NCBI GenBank assembly: GCA_007121485.1
Contig: SKKM01000075.1
Location: 1-7,343, forward strand
Length of the DNA: 7,343 bases
Reading direction: 5' to 3'
Origin: Wenzhouxiangella sp.
Lineage (GTDB): Bacteria > Pseudomonadota > Gammaproteobacteria > Xanthomonadales > Wenzhouxiangellaceae
Shown here: positions 1 through 6,600 of the stretch, piece by piece
Numbering within the stretch: the stretch's first letter is position 1
Layout of the letters: every line of letters starts with the position of its first letter
Program-made: the position numbers and the translations under genes
The notes under the pieces: generated by a model
Told to the model about the DNA's origin: nothing
The model's input: only the letters and a program-made list of their open reading frames with translations
The model's database searches: none

Positions 1-128
1 GCCTTGGCCTTGAGGATGGCGAAGATCACATCCTGCTTGCGCGAGCGGCCCATGTTCTCGATGCCGAGTTCCTCGGCCATCTCGACGAGTTCCTGCGCGG
101 TTTTTCTTTTCAGTTCGGTCAGATTCAT
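1..128 (-). CDS. rho: Transcription termination factor Rho, N-terminal fragment (runs off left edge)
   Basis: Rho is the hexameric ATP-dependent RNA translocase that ends transcription of untranslated RNA. Only the first 42 codons are visible. They begin MNLTELKRKT and continue through RKQDVIFAILKAK (residues 30-42), which closely matches the start of E. coli Rho (MNLTELK..., RKQDIIFAILK). This is the small helical N-terminal domain that precedes the RNA-binding OB fold; the OB fold and the ATPase core lie outside the window. I place the start at 128 because it matches the E. coli N-terminus. An in-frame ATG at 143 would add MPDIP, and neither start has a convincing Shine-Dalgarno sequence. 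The gene lies downstream of trxA on the same strand, as in E. coli. Identity is very likely despite the short length. Confidence 0.93.
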   Translation of the reverse strand, partial: MNLTELKRKTAQELVEMAEELGIENMGRSRKQDVIFAILKAK

Positions 129-417
129 GGGAATGTCTGGCATTTGCGGTTTCAGGTCGTGTTGGACGGGCAGGGCCGCTCGTCTCCGGTCACGCCCGGG
201 TTGATGGGATTGAATTGATCTGGTCCATGGCCGCCTTGCCCGGGATCAGGCAGAAGCCGGCAGTTTGCATAAAGGGGTTGAGGGCCGAACAAGCACTCCA
301 GTCGCTAACAGTAGCACTATCGAAAGGGCGCGTCCAGTAGCGGGGCGGGGTGCTGCGGCCATATCTAGGCCGCGCCTGGAACGAAATCCCTCGCTTCCAG
401 GCGCCAGCCGGTGTGCC
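129..417 (-). promoter_or_regulatory. trxA-rho spacer and probable rho leader
   Basis: This 289-nt stretch separates the end of trxA from the rho start. In E. coli the equivalent spacer carries the rho promoter, a leader peptide gene (rhoL) and autoregulatory termination sites, so a similar role is inferred here. On the minus strand I see two hairpins next to trxA (described separately) and an AT-rich patch reading TTTATGCA around 266-273. A TTGTTC lies upstream of that patch at 287-292, only about 15 nt from TATGCA, so it is a weak promoter candidate. A 12-codon open frame (MDQINSIPSTRA, 228 down to 190) could be a leader peptide but has only a poor ribosome site. No other gene is supported. 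Confidence 0.4.
355..404 (-). terminator. Abutting hairpins after trxA, possible terminator or RNA 3'-end structure
   Basis: Positions 372-381 (GCGCCTGGAA) and 395-404 (TTCCAGGCGC) form a perfect 10-bp inverted repeat with a 13-nt loop, beginning 14 nt past the trxA stop. Immediately beyond it, 355-360 (GCGGCC) and 368-373 (GGCCGC) form a second perfect 6-bp stem with a 7-nt loop, sharing two bases with the first. Neither stem is followed by a T-run on the minus strand, so this is not a textbook intrinsic terminator. It may act as a pause or a Rho-assisted site, or protect the trxA mRNA 3' end. Confidence 0.4.
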
Positions 418-744
418 TCAGATGGTTTCGTCGACGAAGGCTTTCAGCGCCGATTTGGTCAGCGCGCCGACCTTGGTGCCCTGGTGCTCACCGTTTTCGA
501 AGATCATCAGGGTCGGAATGCCGCGGATCTTGAAGCGGCTGGTGACCTGCTGGTTCTGGTCGATGTTGAGCTTGGCGATGCGCAGCTTGCCGTCATATTC
601 GTCGGCAAGCTCGTGCAGGATGGGGTCGATCATCTTGCACGGGCCGCACCATTCGGCCCAGTAGTCGACCAGGACGGGTCCGTCAGCCTTGAGAACCTCA
701 TCGTCGAAGCTGCTGTCGGTTACATGGATGATTTTATCGCTCAC
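418..744 (-). CDS. trxA: Thioredoxin 1 (TrxA)
   Basis: This is a cytoplasmic dithiol-disulfide oxidoreductase of 108 residues, the usual thioredoxin length. It reduces protein disulfides, is recharged by thioredoxin reductase and NADPH, and serves ribonucleotide reductase and stress repair among others. The active site WCGPC is present with cysteines at 33 and 36. The buried Asp27, the cis-proline Pro77 in RGIPT and the terminal KVGALTK segment are all present. The N-terminus MSDKIIHVTD almost copies E. coli TrxA, which fixes the GTG start at 744; an AGGAG at 754-758 lies 9 nt upstream. One difference from E. coli is Asp at residue 40 where E. coli has Ala after the active-site helix (MIDPIL versus MIAPIL). 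There is no signal peptide. It is divergent from rhlB and upstream of rho, the conserved order. Confidence 0.97.
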   Translation of the reverse strand: MSDKIIHVTDSSFDDEVLKADGPVLVDYWAEWCGPCKMIDPILHELADEYDGKLRIAKLNIDQNQQVTSRFKIRGIPTLMIFENGEHQGTKVGALTKSALKAFVDETI

Positions 745-753
745 AAAAAGGGG

Positions 754-758
754 CTCCT
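754..758 (-). promoter_or_regulatory. Ribosome binding site of trxA
   Basis: AGGAG on the minus strand, 9 nt before the GTG start at 744. It supports initiation at this non-ATG codon, which the protein alignment with E. coli TrxA also demands. Confidence 0.75.
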
Positions 759-858
759 GTTGCTTGAGGGATCGGAGATGTCGTTCCGGTGGAGGTCGCC
801 GGGCCTGACCGCGGGAGAGCAGGCGGGCGGGGGCTCGGCGAACCGGTCTAGGAACCCC

Positions 859-881
859 TATACTAACCGATTGCCGGCAAT
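859..881. promoter_or_regulatory. Divergent trxA/rhlB control region: TATACT box and perfect palindrome
   Basis: Within the 210-nt space between the two divergent genes, 859-864 reads TATACT, a five-of-six match to a sigma-70 -10 box for plus-strand transcription towards rhlB. A recognisable -35 box is missing at the expected distance (836-841). The perfect 12-bp palindrome ATTGCCGGCAAT at 870-881 would sit at the predicted start site, where an operator could act. On the minus strand TATAGG precedes a GC-rich stretch, with TTATTG 15 nt upstream, a possible weak trxA promoter. The regulatory role is inferred from position and sequence only. Confidence 0.35.
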
Positions 882-944
882 AACAGGTTCAGCGCCGATT
901 TTTAGGGCCGCGGCGACCTTGTTGCCGCTGCCCCTTCATCGACC

Positions 945-948
945 AGGA
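945..948 (+). promoter_or_regulatory. Ribosome binding site of rhlB
   Basis: AGGA ends 6 nt before the GTG at 955. It selects this GTG as the rhlB start rather than the much longer open frame that reaches back to 265 through the trxA antisense strand. Confidence 0.65.
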
Positions 949-954
949 TTCTTA

Positions 955-2214
955 GTGAGCGAAAACACCTCCAACGAACAGGTTCTGACCGAGCTTCGGT
1001 TCGACAGCCTGCAGCTAGACGACCGCATCATGCAGGGACTGGCCGATGCCGGCTTCCAGTTCTGCACCCCGATCCAGGCCAAGACCTTGCCGATCGCCCT
1101 GGCCGGGCGCGACGTCGCCGGCCAGGCGCGTACCGGAACCGGCAAGACCGCGGCATTTCTGCTGGCCATCTTTCGCCAGTTGCTCAGCGAGTCCAGTCGC
1201 GGGCCCGGGCCGAATCCGCGCGCCATCTGCATTGCACCGACGCGCGAACTGGCCATCCAGATTCACCGCGACGCCGAACTGCTGGGCAAGCACACTGGCC
1301 TGCGCACGCTGCTGGCCTACGGCGGCGTGGACTACGCCAAGCAGCGCGACCAGATCGCCGACGGCGTGGACATTCTGATCGGCACGCCGGGCCGCCTGAT
1401 CGACTACCTCAAGCAGGACGTCTACAGCCTGAAATACATCGAGGTGGCGGTGCTCGACGAGGCCGACCGCATGTTCGATCTCGGCTTCATCGTCGACATC
1501 CGCTACCTGTTCCGGCGCATGCCGCCGCCTGACCAGCGCCAGACCCTGATGTTCTCGGCCACCTTCCCGTTCAAGGTCACCGAACTGGCCTACGAGCACA
1601 TGAACGATGCCGAGACCATCCGCATCGAAGAAGAGCAGATGACCACCGAGCGCGTTACCCAGGTGGTGTACTACCCGGCCAACCGGGAAAAGTTGCCGCT
1701 GCTCGTGCACATCCTGCGCGGCATGGACGAGGGCCATGTGATGGTCTTCGCCAACACCCGCCACGCGGTCGATCACGTCGCGCGCACGCTCAAGGCCAAC
1801 GGCTTCAACGTCGCGGCACTGGCCGGCAATGTGCCGCAGGTCAAGCGCCAGAAGCTGCTCAAGCGCTTCCACGACGGCGACATCGATGTCATGGTCGCCA
1901 CCGATGTGGCCGCGCGCGGGCTGCACATCCCGGACGTCAGCCACGTCATCAACTTCGATCTGCCGCAGGACGCCGCCGACTACGTGCACCGCATCGGACG
2001 CACGGCGCGTCTCGGTGCGACCGGCGATGCGATCAGCTTCGCCTGCGAGGACTACGCCTTCTATCTGCCCGAGATCGAGCAGTACATCGATCTGCAGCTG
2101 CCGGTGCTGCAGCATGACCCGGACAGCCTGCCGCGCCTGGCGCGACCTGAACCGCGGCCGAAAAAGGCCGGCGGCAAGCCCGGCGCACGCGGCGGTCGAC
2201 GCCGCGCCCGCTGA
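955..2214 (+). CDS. rhlB: ATP-dependent RNA helicase RhlB (DEAD-box, degradosome)
   Basis: This DEAD-box helicase unwinds structured RNA so that RNase E and PNPase in the RNA degradosome can degrade it. The 419-residue length is close to E. coli RhlB (about 421). Motifs in order are the Q motif with TPIQ at 38-41, Walker A ARTGTGKT at 58-65, PTREL at 95-99, TPGR at 144-147, DEAD at 168-171, SAT at 201-203, VMVFANT at 262-268, ATDVAARGLHI at 315-325 and HRIGRTAR at 345-352. RhlB-specific wording such as LAGRDVAGQA, YGGVDY, DLGFIVDIRYLFRRMPP and DEADRM separates it from other DEAD-box proteins. The tail (about 395-419) is rich in Lys, Arg, Gly and Pro, as expected for the RNA-binding C-terminus. 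The start is GTG at 955. Its open frame extends upstream without a stop, but that part is trxA antisense. The gene is divergent from trxA and upstream of gspC. Confidence 0.95.
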   Translation: MSENTSNEQVLTELRFDSLQLDDRIMQGLADAGFQFCTPIQAKTLPIALAGRDVAGQARTGTGKTAAFLLAIFRQLLSESSRGPGPNPRAICIAPTRELAIQIHRDAELLGKHTGLRTLLAYGGVDYAKQRDQIADGVDILIGTPGRLIDYLKQDVYSLKYIEVAVLDEADRMFDLGFIVDIRYLFRRMPPPDQRQTLMFSATFPFKVTELAYEHMNDAETIRIEEEQMTTERVTQVVYYPANREKLPLLVHILRGMDEGHVMVFANTRHAVDHVARTLKANGFNVAALAGNVPQVKRQKLLKRFHDGDIDVMVATDVAARGLHIPDVSHVINFDLPQDAADYVHRIGRTARLGATGDAISFACEDYAFYLPEIEQYIDLQLPVLQHDPDSLPRLARPEPRPKKAGGKPGARGGRRRAR

Positions 2215-2304
2215 GGGCAGATCCCTTTGCCGTTTCCGTCGCGGCGCGCGGCGGGGACGGTGTGCTAATCTGCCGCCGTCGGCTCATTCATTTGCGCAAA
2301 CACC
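2215..2304 (+). promoter_or_regulatory. rhlB-gspC spacer with alternative small stems
   Basis: The 90-nt gap contains GACGG at 2256-2260, which can pair with either of two CCGTC copies (2236-2240 or 2276-2280); CGGCGG at 2250-2255 can also pair with CCGCCG at 2272-2277. No T-run follows, and I find no convincing -35/-10 pair; the only AT-rich piece is CTAAT near 2265-2269. gspC may have its own weak or activator-dependent promoter here, or be read through from rhlB. Confidence 0.2.
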
Positions 2305-3162
2305 TTGAGCGCCTCCTTTTCGGCAAACTGGTCTCGCGGTCTGGCCCTGCTGGTCAGCGGGCTGCTGGGTCTCGTGCTCGTGTGGATGGCCGTGCAGCTG
2401 CTGTGGCTGATCCTGGCCGGGCCGCAGGTCGCGACCCAGCCCATGCCGCCGGTGCCGCAGGTCCAGCCGACCGCCACGGCACGGGACGGCTTTCGCTGGG
2501 ACCTGTTCGGAGAGGCGCCCGCGGCTGCGCGCATCATTGCCGCGCCGGTGGTCGAGTCCAGCGGCAGCCTGCGTCTGAAGGGCATCATGGCCGGCGGCGC
2601 CGACGCCTTCGCCATCATCGCCGACGAGCGCGGCCGGGAACGGCCCTATCGGGTCGGCTCCGAGCTGCCCGATGGCGCCACCGTTGAAGAGATCGAAGCG
2701 CTGCGCGTGATCGTCCTGCGCAACGGCCGGCGCGAGGCGCTGGCGCTGGAGCGTGCCGAGACCGGTCGGGCGCAGTCCGCTGCGCCTCGAACGGCGTCCC
2801 CGGACCGGCCGGAGCTGACCGGCGTCCGCGGCTTCCAGGCGCCGGCCGGCATCAGCGCGGCCTCGCTGCAGGCCCCGGCCACGCCCGGCGACTCGATCGC
2901 CGACCAGATCAGTATCCTGCCGGTCGCCGGCGGCGGTTTCCGCGTGCGGCCCGGCCGTGACGCCAGCCTGTTTGCCGAGCTTGGCCTGCAGGTCAACGAC
3001 ATCGTGCTGGCGGTCAACGGCCAGCCACTGACTTCCGAGGACGACGCCCGCGCCCTGTTTGCCGACATCGTGCGGCGCGGTGAATTGTCCATTACCATCA
3101 ATCGTCAGGGCCGTGAAATGACCCTGCGTCCCGACCTGGATCAAATCCTGTCGCGGCTTTAG
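2305..3162 (+). CDS. gspC: Type II secretion system protein GspC (inner-membrane, PDZ domain)
   Basis: GspC is a bitopic inner-membrane protein that links the inner-membrane platform to the secretin GspD and helps select substrates. The 285 residues show a short cytoplasmic N-terminus, one hydrophobic segment at about 13-38, a Pro/Gln-rich stretch (40-57), then the homology region (about 64-150) beginning near WDLFGE with LKGIMAGGADAFAII at 91-105. An Ala/Pro-rich linker follows, and a PDZ-type domain (about 205-280) with GLQVNDIVLAVNGQPL at 227-242 and ITINRQGR at 263-270. Architecture and the adjoining gspD support the call. The start is TTG at 2305. It has no clear ribosome site, but the frame has a stop at 2266, and later GTG/ATG codons would cut into the membrane segment. 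An ATT at 2290 is the only other upstream option. No frameshift is seen. Confidence 0.88.
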   Translation: MSASFSANWSRGLALLVSGLLGLVLVWMAVQLLWLILAGPQVATQPMPPVPQVQPTATARDGFRWDLFGEAPAAARIIAAPVVESSGSLRLKGIMAGGADAFAIIADERGRERPYRVGSELPDGATVEEIEALRVIVLRNGRREALALERAETGRAQSAAPRTASPDRPELTGVRGFQAPAGISAASLQAPATPGDSIADQISILPVAGGGFRVRPGRDASLFAELGLQVNDIVLAVNGQPLTSEDDARALFADIVRRGELSITINRQGREMTLRPDLDQILSRL

Positions 3163-3204
3163 TGCCTCCATGGCCTGGATCGAGTGCGGAGCCCAATTGA
3201 ACCC

Positions 3205-5118
3205 ATGCTGCAGCGTCTGAAATTTCTCCTGGTTGCCCTGTGCCTGTCGGGCATGGTGCTGGCCGATGACCGCGGCCCGGCCGAGCATGTGCTGAATTTC
3301 AACGACGTCGACATCCGCGCGCTGATCACCGCCGTGGCCGAGATGACCGGCCGCAACATCATCATCGACCCGCAGGTCGCGGGCCGCGTCACCGTGGTGT
3401 CGACGCAGCCGCTCAGCAGTGCCGAGGTCTACGAGGTCTTCCTCTCCATCCTGCGCGTGCATGGTTTTACCGCCATTTCGGACGAACGCGTCGTGCGCGT
3501 GGTCCCGGACGTCAACGCCCGCCAGGACGGACGCGTGCCGGTCGACGACATGCGCGCCGGCGGCGACGATCCGGTGACCCGCATCATCCGCCTGGAGCAC
3601 GTGCGCGCCGCCGAGGCCTCGCAGCTGCTGCGCTCGCTGCTGCCGCAGTCGGCCTTCATGGCCCATCACGACGCGTCCAACGTGCTGATCATTGCCGACC
3701 GCGCCAACAACGTGCGCCGCATCGAAAACATCATTCGTCGACTCGATGCCGCCAGCGACCAGGAAATCGAGGTCATTGCCCTGAGCCATGCCGACGCGGC
3801 CGACGTGGTGCGGCTGCTCAACCGCCTGCATACCGGCACCGGCCGCGAAAGCGCGCTGGCCGATGAGCGCACCAACACCATCATCCTGGCCGGCGAGCCG
3901 AACCTGCGTCTGCGCCTGCGCACCCTGATCAGCCATCTCGATACCCCGCTGGAAGCCCAGGGCGGCACGCACGTGATCTACCTGCGCTACACCACGGCCG
4001 ACACCCTGGTGCCGGTACTGGAGGGCATTCTCGACCTCGATCGCGAGGACGGTCAGCGCGTGCGCATCCAGGCTCACCGCGAGACCAACGCGCTGGTGGT
4101 CACGGCATCTCCTGCGGTGTTCCGCAACATCCAGTCGGTGGTCAACCAGCTCGACATCCGCCGCGCCCAGGTGCTGGTCGAGGCCATCATCGCCGAGGTC
4201 GCGGTGGATACATCCAGGGAGCTGGGCATCCAGTGGCAGGCCTTTGCCTCGGGCGACCGCGGTTTCTTCGGCGGCACCAACTTCCAGACCGGCGGGCGCA
4301 ACATTCTCAACCTGAGCGCGGCCGCCGGTGAGCTGGGCGCCGATGGCAACTTCCTGCTGCCCGGGCGCGGCCTGAACGTGGGCTATGTGCGCGGTCGTAC
4401 CAGCCTGCTCGGCGTCGAGATTCTCGAGATCGGCGCCCTGGCCCGCGCGCTGAGCCAGGACGCCAACACCAACGTGTTGTCCACGCCTTCGATCGTGACC
4501 ATGGACAACCACGAGGCGAGCATCAACGTCGGCCAGGAAGTGCCCTTCCTGTCGGGCAGCTTTGCCACCCAGGGCTTCACTACCGGCGAGGGCCAGGTCA
4601 ATCCCTTCCAGACCATCAACCGCGAGGAAATCGGCATCAAGCTCAACGTCACCCCGCACATCAACGAGGGCGACATGATCATGCTGCAGATCGCGCAGGA
4701 GGTCTCGACCCTGGCGCCCTCGGGCGGTGCGGTCGACCTGATCACCAACAAGCGCACCATCTCGACCCGGGTCATGGTGCCCGACGGCGCCATCCTGGTC
4801 CTCGGCGGCCTGACCAGTGACGATCTGCAGGAGCAGATGGAAAGCGTGCCCGGGCTGGGCCGCATCCCGGTGCTGGGGGAGTTGTTCCGCTATCGCTCGA
4901 CTTCCAGCGTCAAGCGCAACCTGATGGTGTTCATCCGCCCGCAGATTCTGCACGACGAGGACATCGCCAACAATCTGACCCGATCGCGCTATACGCGGAT
5001 TCGAGGGGCACAGCTCGACCAGCGCGAGCGGCCGCGCGGGCTGACCCGGCCGGAAGACATGCCGCTGCTGCCGGAGCTCAGCGACTTCCTGCACTCGCCG
5101 CCGCCGGATGAACGCTGA
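3205..5118 (+). CDS. gspD: Type II secretion system secretin GspD
   Basis: GspD forms the multimeric outer-membrane channel through which folded exoproteins leave the periplasm. From the ATG at 3205 it has 637 residues. A Sec signal peptide (1-20, MLQRLKF plus a hydrophobic core, cleavage likely after VLA) is followed by N0 (about 27-95), N1 (123-182), N2 (186-246) and N3 (253-318) ring domains, then the secretin barrel domain (320-580). The barrel includes QVLVEAIIAEV (322-332), NVLSTPSIVTMDN (423-435), VGQEVPFLSGS (442-452), VPDGAILVLGGL (525-536) and VPGLGRIPVLGELF (548-561). A short C-terminal region (581-637) resembles the S-domain that binds pilotins. A GTG at 3184 would add seven residues. 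The N3 domain lacks a long Gly/Ser-rich insert, making the protein slightly short for the family. It lies 42 nt after gspC and overlaps gspE. Confidence 0.95.
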   Translation: MLQRLKFLLVALCLSGMVLADDRGPAEHVLNFNDVDIRALITAVAEMTGRNIIIDPQVAGRVTVVSTQPLSSAEVYEVFLSILRVHGFTAISDERVVRVVPDVNARQDGRVPVDDMRAGGDDPVTRIIRLEHVRAAEASQLLRSLLPQSAFMAHHDASNVLIIADRANNVRRIENIIRRLDAASDQEIEVIALSHADAADVVRLLNRLHTGTGRESALADERTNTIILAGEPNLRLRLRTLISHLDTPLEAQGGTHVIYLRYTTADTLVPVLEGILDLDREDGQRVRIQAHRETNALVVTASPAVFRNIQSVVNQLDIRRAQVLVEAIIAEVAVDTSRELGIQWQAFASGDRGFFGGTNFQTGGRNILNLSAAAGELGADGNFLLPGRGLNVGYVRGRTSLLGVEILEIGALARALSQDANTNVLSTPSIVTMDNHEASINVGQEVPFLSGSFATQGFTTGEGQVNPFQTINREEIGIKLNVTPHINEGDMIMLQIAQEVSTLAPSGGAVDLITNKRTISTRVMVPDGAILVLGGLTSDDLQEQMESVPGLGRIPVLGELFRYRSTSSVKRNLMVFIRPQILHDEDIANNLTRSRYTRIRGAQLDQRERPRGLTRPEDMPLLPELSDFLHSPPPDER

Positions 5119-6583
5119 TTTTCGACCGGCCTATGGATTCGCCCGCCGCCGCGGCGTGGCCGTGGCCGGCCAGGACGGCGAGCGCGTGCGCCTGGCGGTG
5201 CGCGAACCGGTCGACCTGGCCGCGGTGCAGGAAGTCCGTCGCCGACTCGGGTCGGCGGTGGTGCTGGAGAAGCTGGCCGCGGCCGATTTCGACCGCCTGG
5301 TTACCCAGCTCTACCAGTCCGGCGATGAGGCCGCGGCGCAGGTGGCCGAGGATCTCGGCGAGGACCTCGACCTGGCCCGGCTGGCCGATGACCTGCCCGA
5401 ACCGGCCGACCTGCTGGAAAGCGAGGACGACGCCCCGATCATCCGCCTGATCAACGGCCTGCTGACCCAGGCCTTGCGCGAGGGCGCCTCGGACATCCAC
5501 CTGGAACCTTTCGAGGAGCGCCTGTCGGTGCGCTTCCGCGTCGACGGCGTGCTGCGGGAAGTCATGTCGCCGGCGCGCGCCCTGGCCGGCCTGATCACCT
5601 CGCGCATCAAGGTCATGGCGCGCCTGGACATCGCCGAAAAGCGCATTCCCCAGGACGGGCGCATTGGCCTGCGCATCGCCGGCCGGCCGGTCGACGTGCG
5701 CGTGTCCACGCTGCCTTCCAGCCACGGCGAGCGCGTTGTGCTGCGTCTGCTCGACAAGCAGGCCGGACGGCTGGACCTGGCCGAGCTGGGCATGGACCCG
5801 GACACCGAGACCCGCATGGCGGCCCTGATCGCCCGGCCGCACGGCATCCTGCTGGTCACCGGCCCGACCGGTTCGGGCAAGTCGACCACGCTGTACGCGG
5901 CGCTGATGCGCCTGAACGACCGCAGCCGCAACATCATGACGGTCGAAGATCCGATCGAGTACGACCTCGACGGCATCGGCCAGACCCAGGTCAACCCCAA
6001 GGTCGACCTGACCTTCGCCCGCGGACTGCGCGCCATCCTGCGCCAGGACCCCGACGTGGTCATGGTCGGCGAAATCCGCGACCTGGAGACCGCACGCATC
6101 GCCGTCCAGGCCAGCCTCACCGGACACCTGGTGCTGTCGACGCTGCACACCAACACGGCGGTCGGCGCGATCACCCGCCTGGTGGACATGGGCATCGAGC
6201 CCTTTTTGCTGGCCTCCAGTCTGATCGGGACCCTGGCCCAGCGCCTGGTCCGTGTGCTCGACCCCGAGACGCGCGAGAGCTACGGCGTAGGCGCTGCCGA
6301 GCTGGCCCGGCTGGGCCTTCCCGGGCGCCCCGACAGCACCCTGTACCGGCCGCGTGAGGACCTGCCGCCGGGGCGTTCCGGCTATCGCGGTCGCTCCGGC
6401 ATCTACGAACTGGTGCCGGTCAACGAGGCCATGCGCGCGCTGATTCACGACGGTGCGGCCGAGGCACGGCTGGAGTCGCTGGCCCGAGAATTGAGCCCCT
6501 CCATTCTCGACGACGGCTGGCGCAAGGCCACCGCCGGCATCACCTCGCTGGAGGAAGTCCTGCGCGTGACCCGGGCGGCCTGA
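5108..6583 (+). CDS. gspE: Type II secretion system ATPase GspE (cysteine-free)
   Basis: GspE is the cytoplasmic hexameric ATPase that powers pseudopilus assembly in type II secretion. The 491 residues contain an N-terminal region (about 1-100) expected to bind GspL, an N2 domain with ASDIHLEP at 127-134, and the RecA-like core. Core motifs are Walker A GPTGSGKST (252-260), the Asp box MTVEDPIEY (277-285), Walker B LRQDPDVVMVGEIRD (311-325, catalytic Glu322) and the His box TGHLVLSTLHTNT (338-350). The usual tetracysteine zinc motif between QRLVRVL (378-384) and GYRGRSGIYEL (425-435) has lost all four cysteines: VLDPET stands where VLCPxC is usual, and REDLPPGRSGYRGR where GCxxCxxTGYRGR is usual. 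No cysteine occurs in the protein. The start at 5108 overlaps the gspD end by 11 nt, suggesting translational coupling; no clear ribosome site is visible. PilB-type or other GspE-like ATPases are less likely given the gsp neighbours. Confidence 0.94.
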   Translation: MNADFRPAYGFARRRGVAVAGQDGERVRLAVREPVDLAAVQEVRRRLGSAVVLEKLAAADFDRLVTQLYQSGDEAAAQVAEDLGEDLDLARLADDLPEPADLLESEDDAPIIRLINGLLTQALREGASDIHLEPFEERLSVRFRVDGVLREVMSPARALAGLITSRIKVMARLDIAEKRIPQDGRIGLRIAGRPVDVRVSTLPSSHGERVVLRLLDKQAGRLDLAELGMDPDTETRMAALIARPHGILLVTGPTGSGKSTTLYAALMRLNDRSRNIMTVEDPIEYDLDGIGQTQVNPKVDLTFARGLRAILRQDPDVVMVGEIRDLETARIAVQASLTGHLVLSTLHTNTAVGAITRLVDMGIEPFLLASSLIGTLAQRLVRVLDPETRESYGVGAAELARLGLPGRPDSTLYRPREDLPPGRSGYRGRSGIYELVPVNEAMRALIHDGAAEARLESLARELSPSILDDGWRKATAGITSLEEVLRVTRAA

Positions 6584-6600
6584 CGGGGGTCTGAAGCGGC

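Noticed and set aside
4..204. 66-codon plus-strand frame at the left edge
   Set aside because: It is antisense to the rho N-terminus and its leader, with no recognisable product.
265..954. Upstream extension of the rhlB frame (230 extra codons)
   Set aside because: It crosses trxA in antisense and has no homology to helicases. The GTG at 955 with AGGA upstream matches the RhlB N-terminus.
1015..2115. 366-codon minus-strand frame opposite rhlB
   Set aside because: RhlB is intact on the plus strand with every helicase motif; this frame has no motif of its own.
2284..5094. 936-codon open frame on the minus strand opposite gspC and gspD
   Set aside because: It is antisense to two confidently identified genes. 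Its His/Gln/Asp/Val-rich composition is typical of a GC-rich antisense frame, and it shows no recognisable domain.
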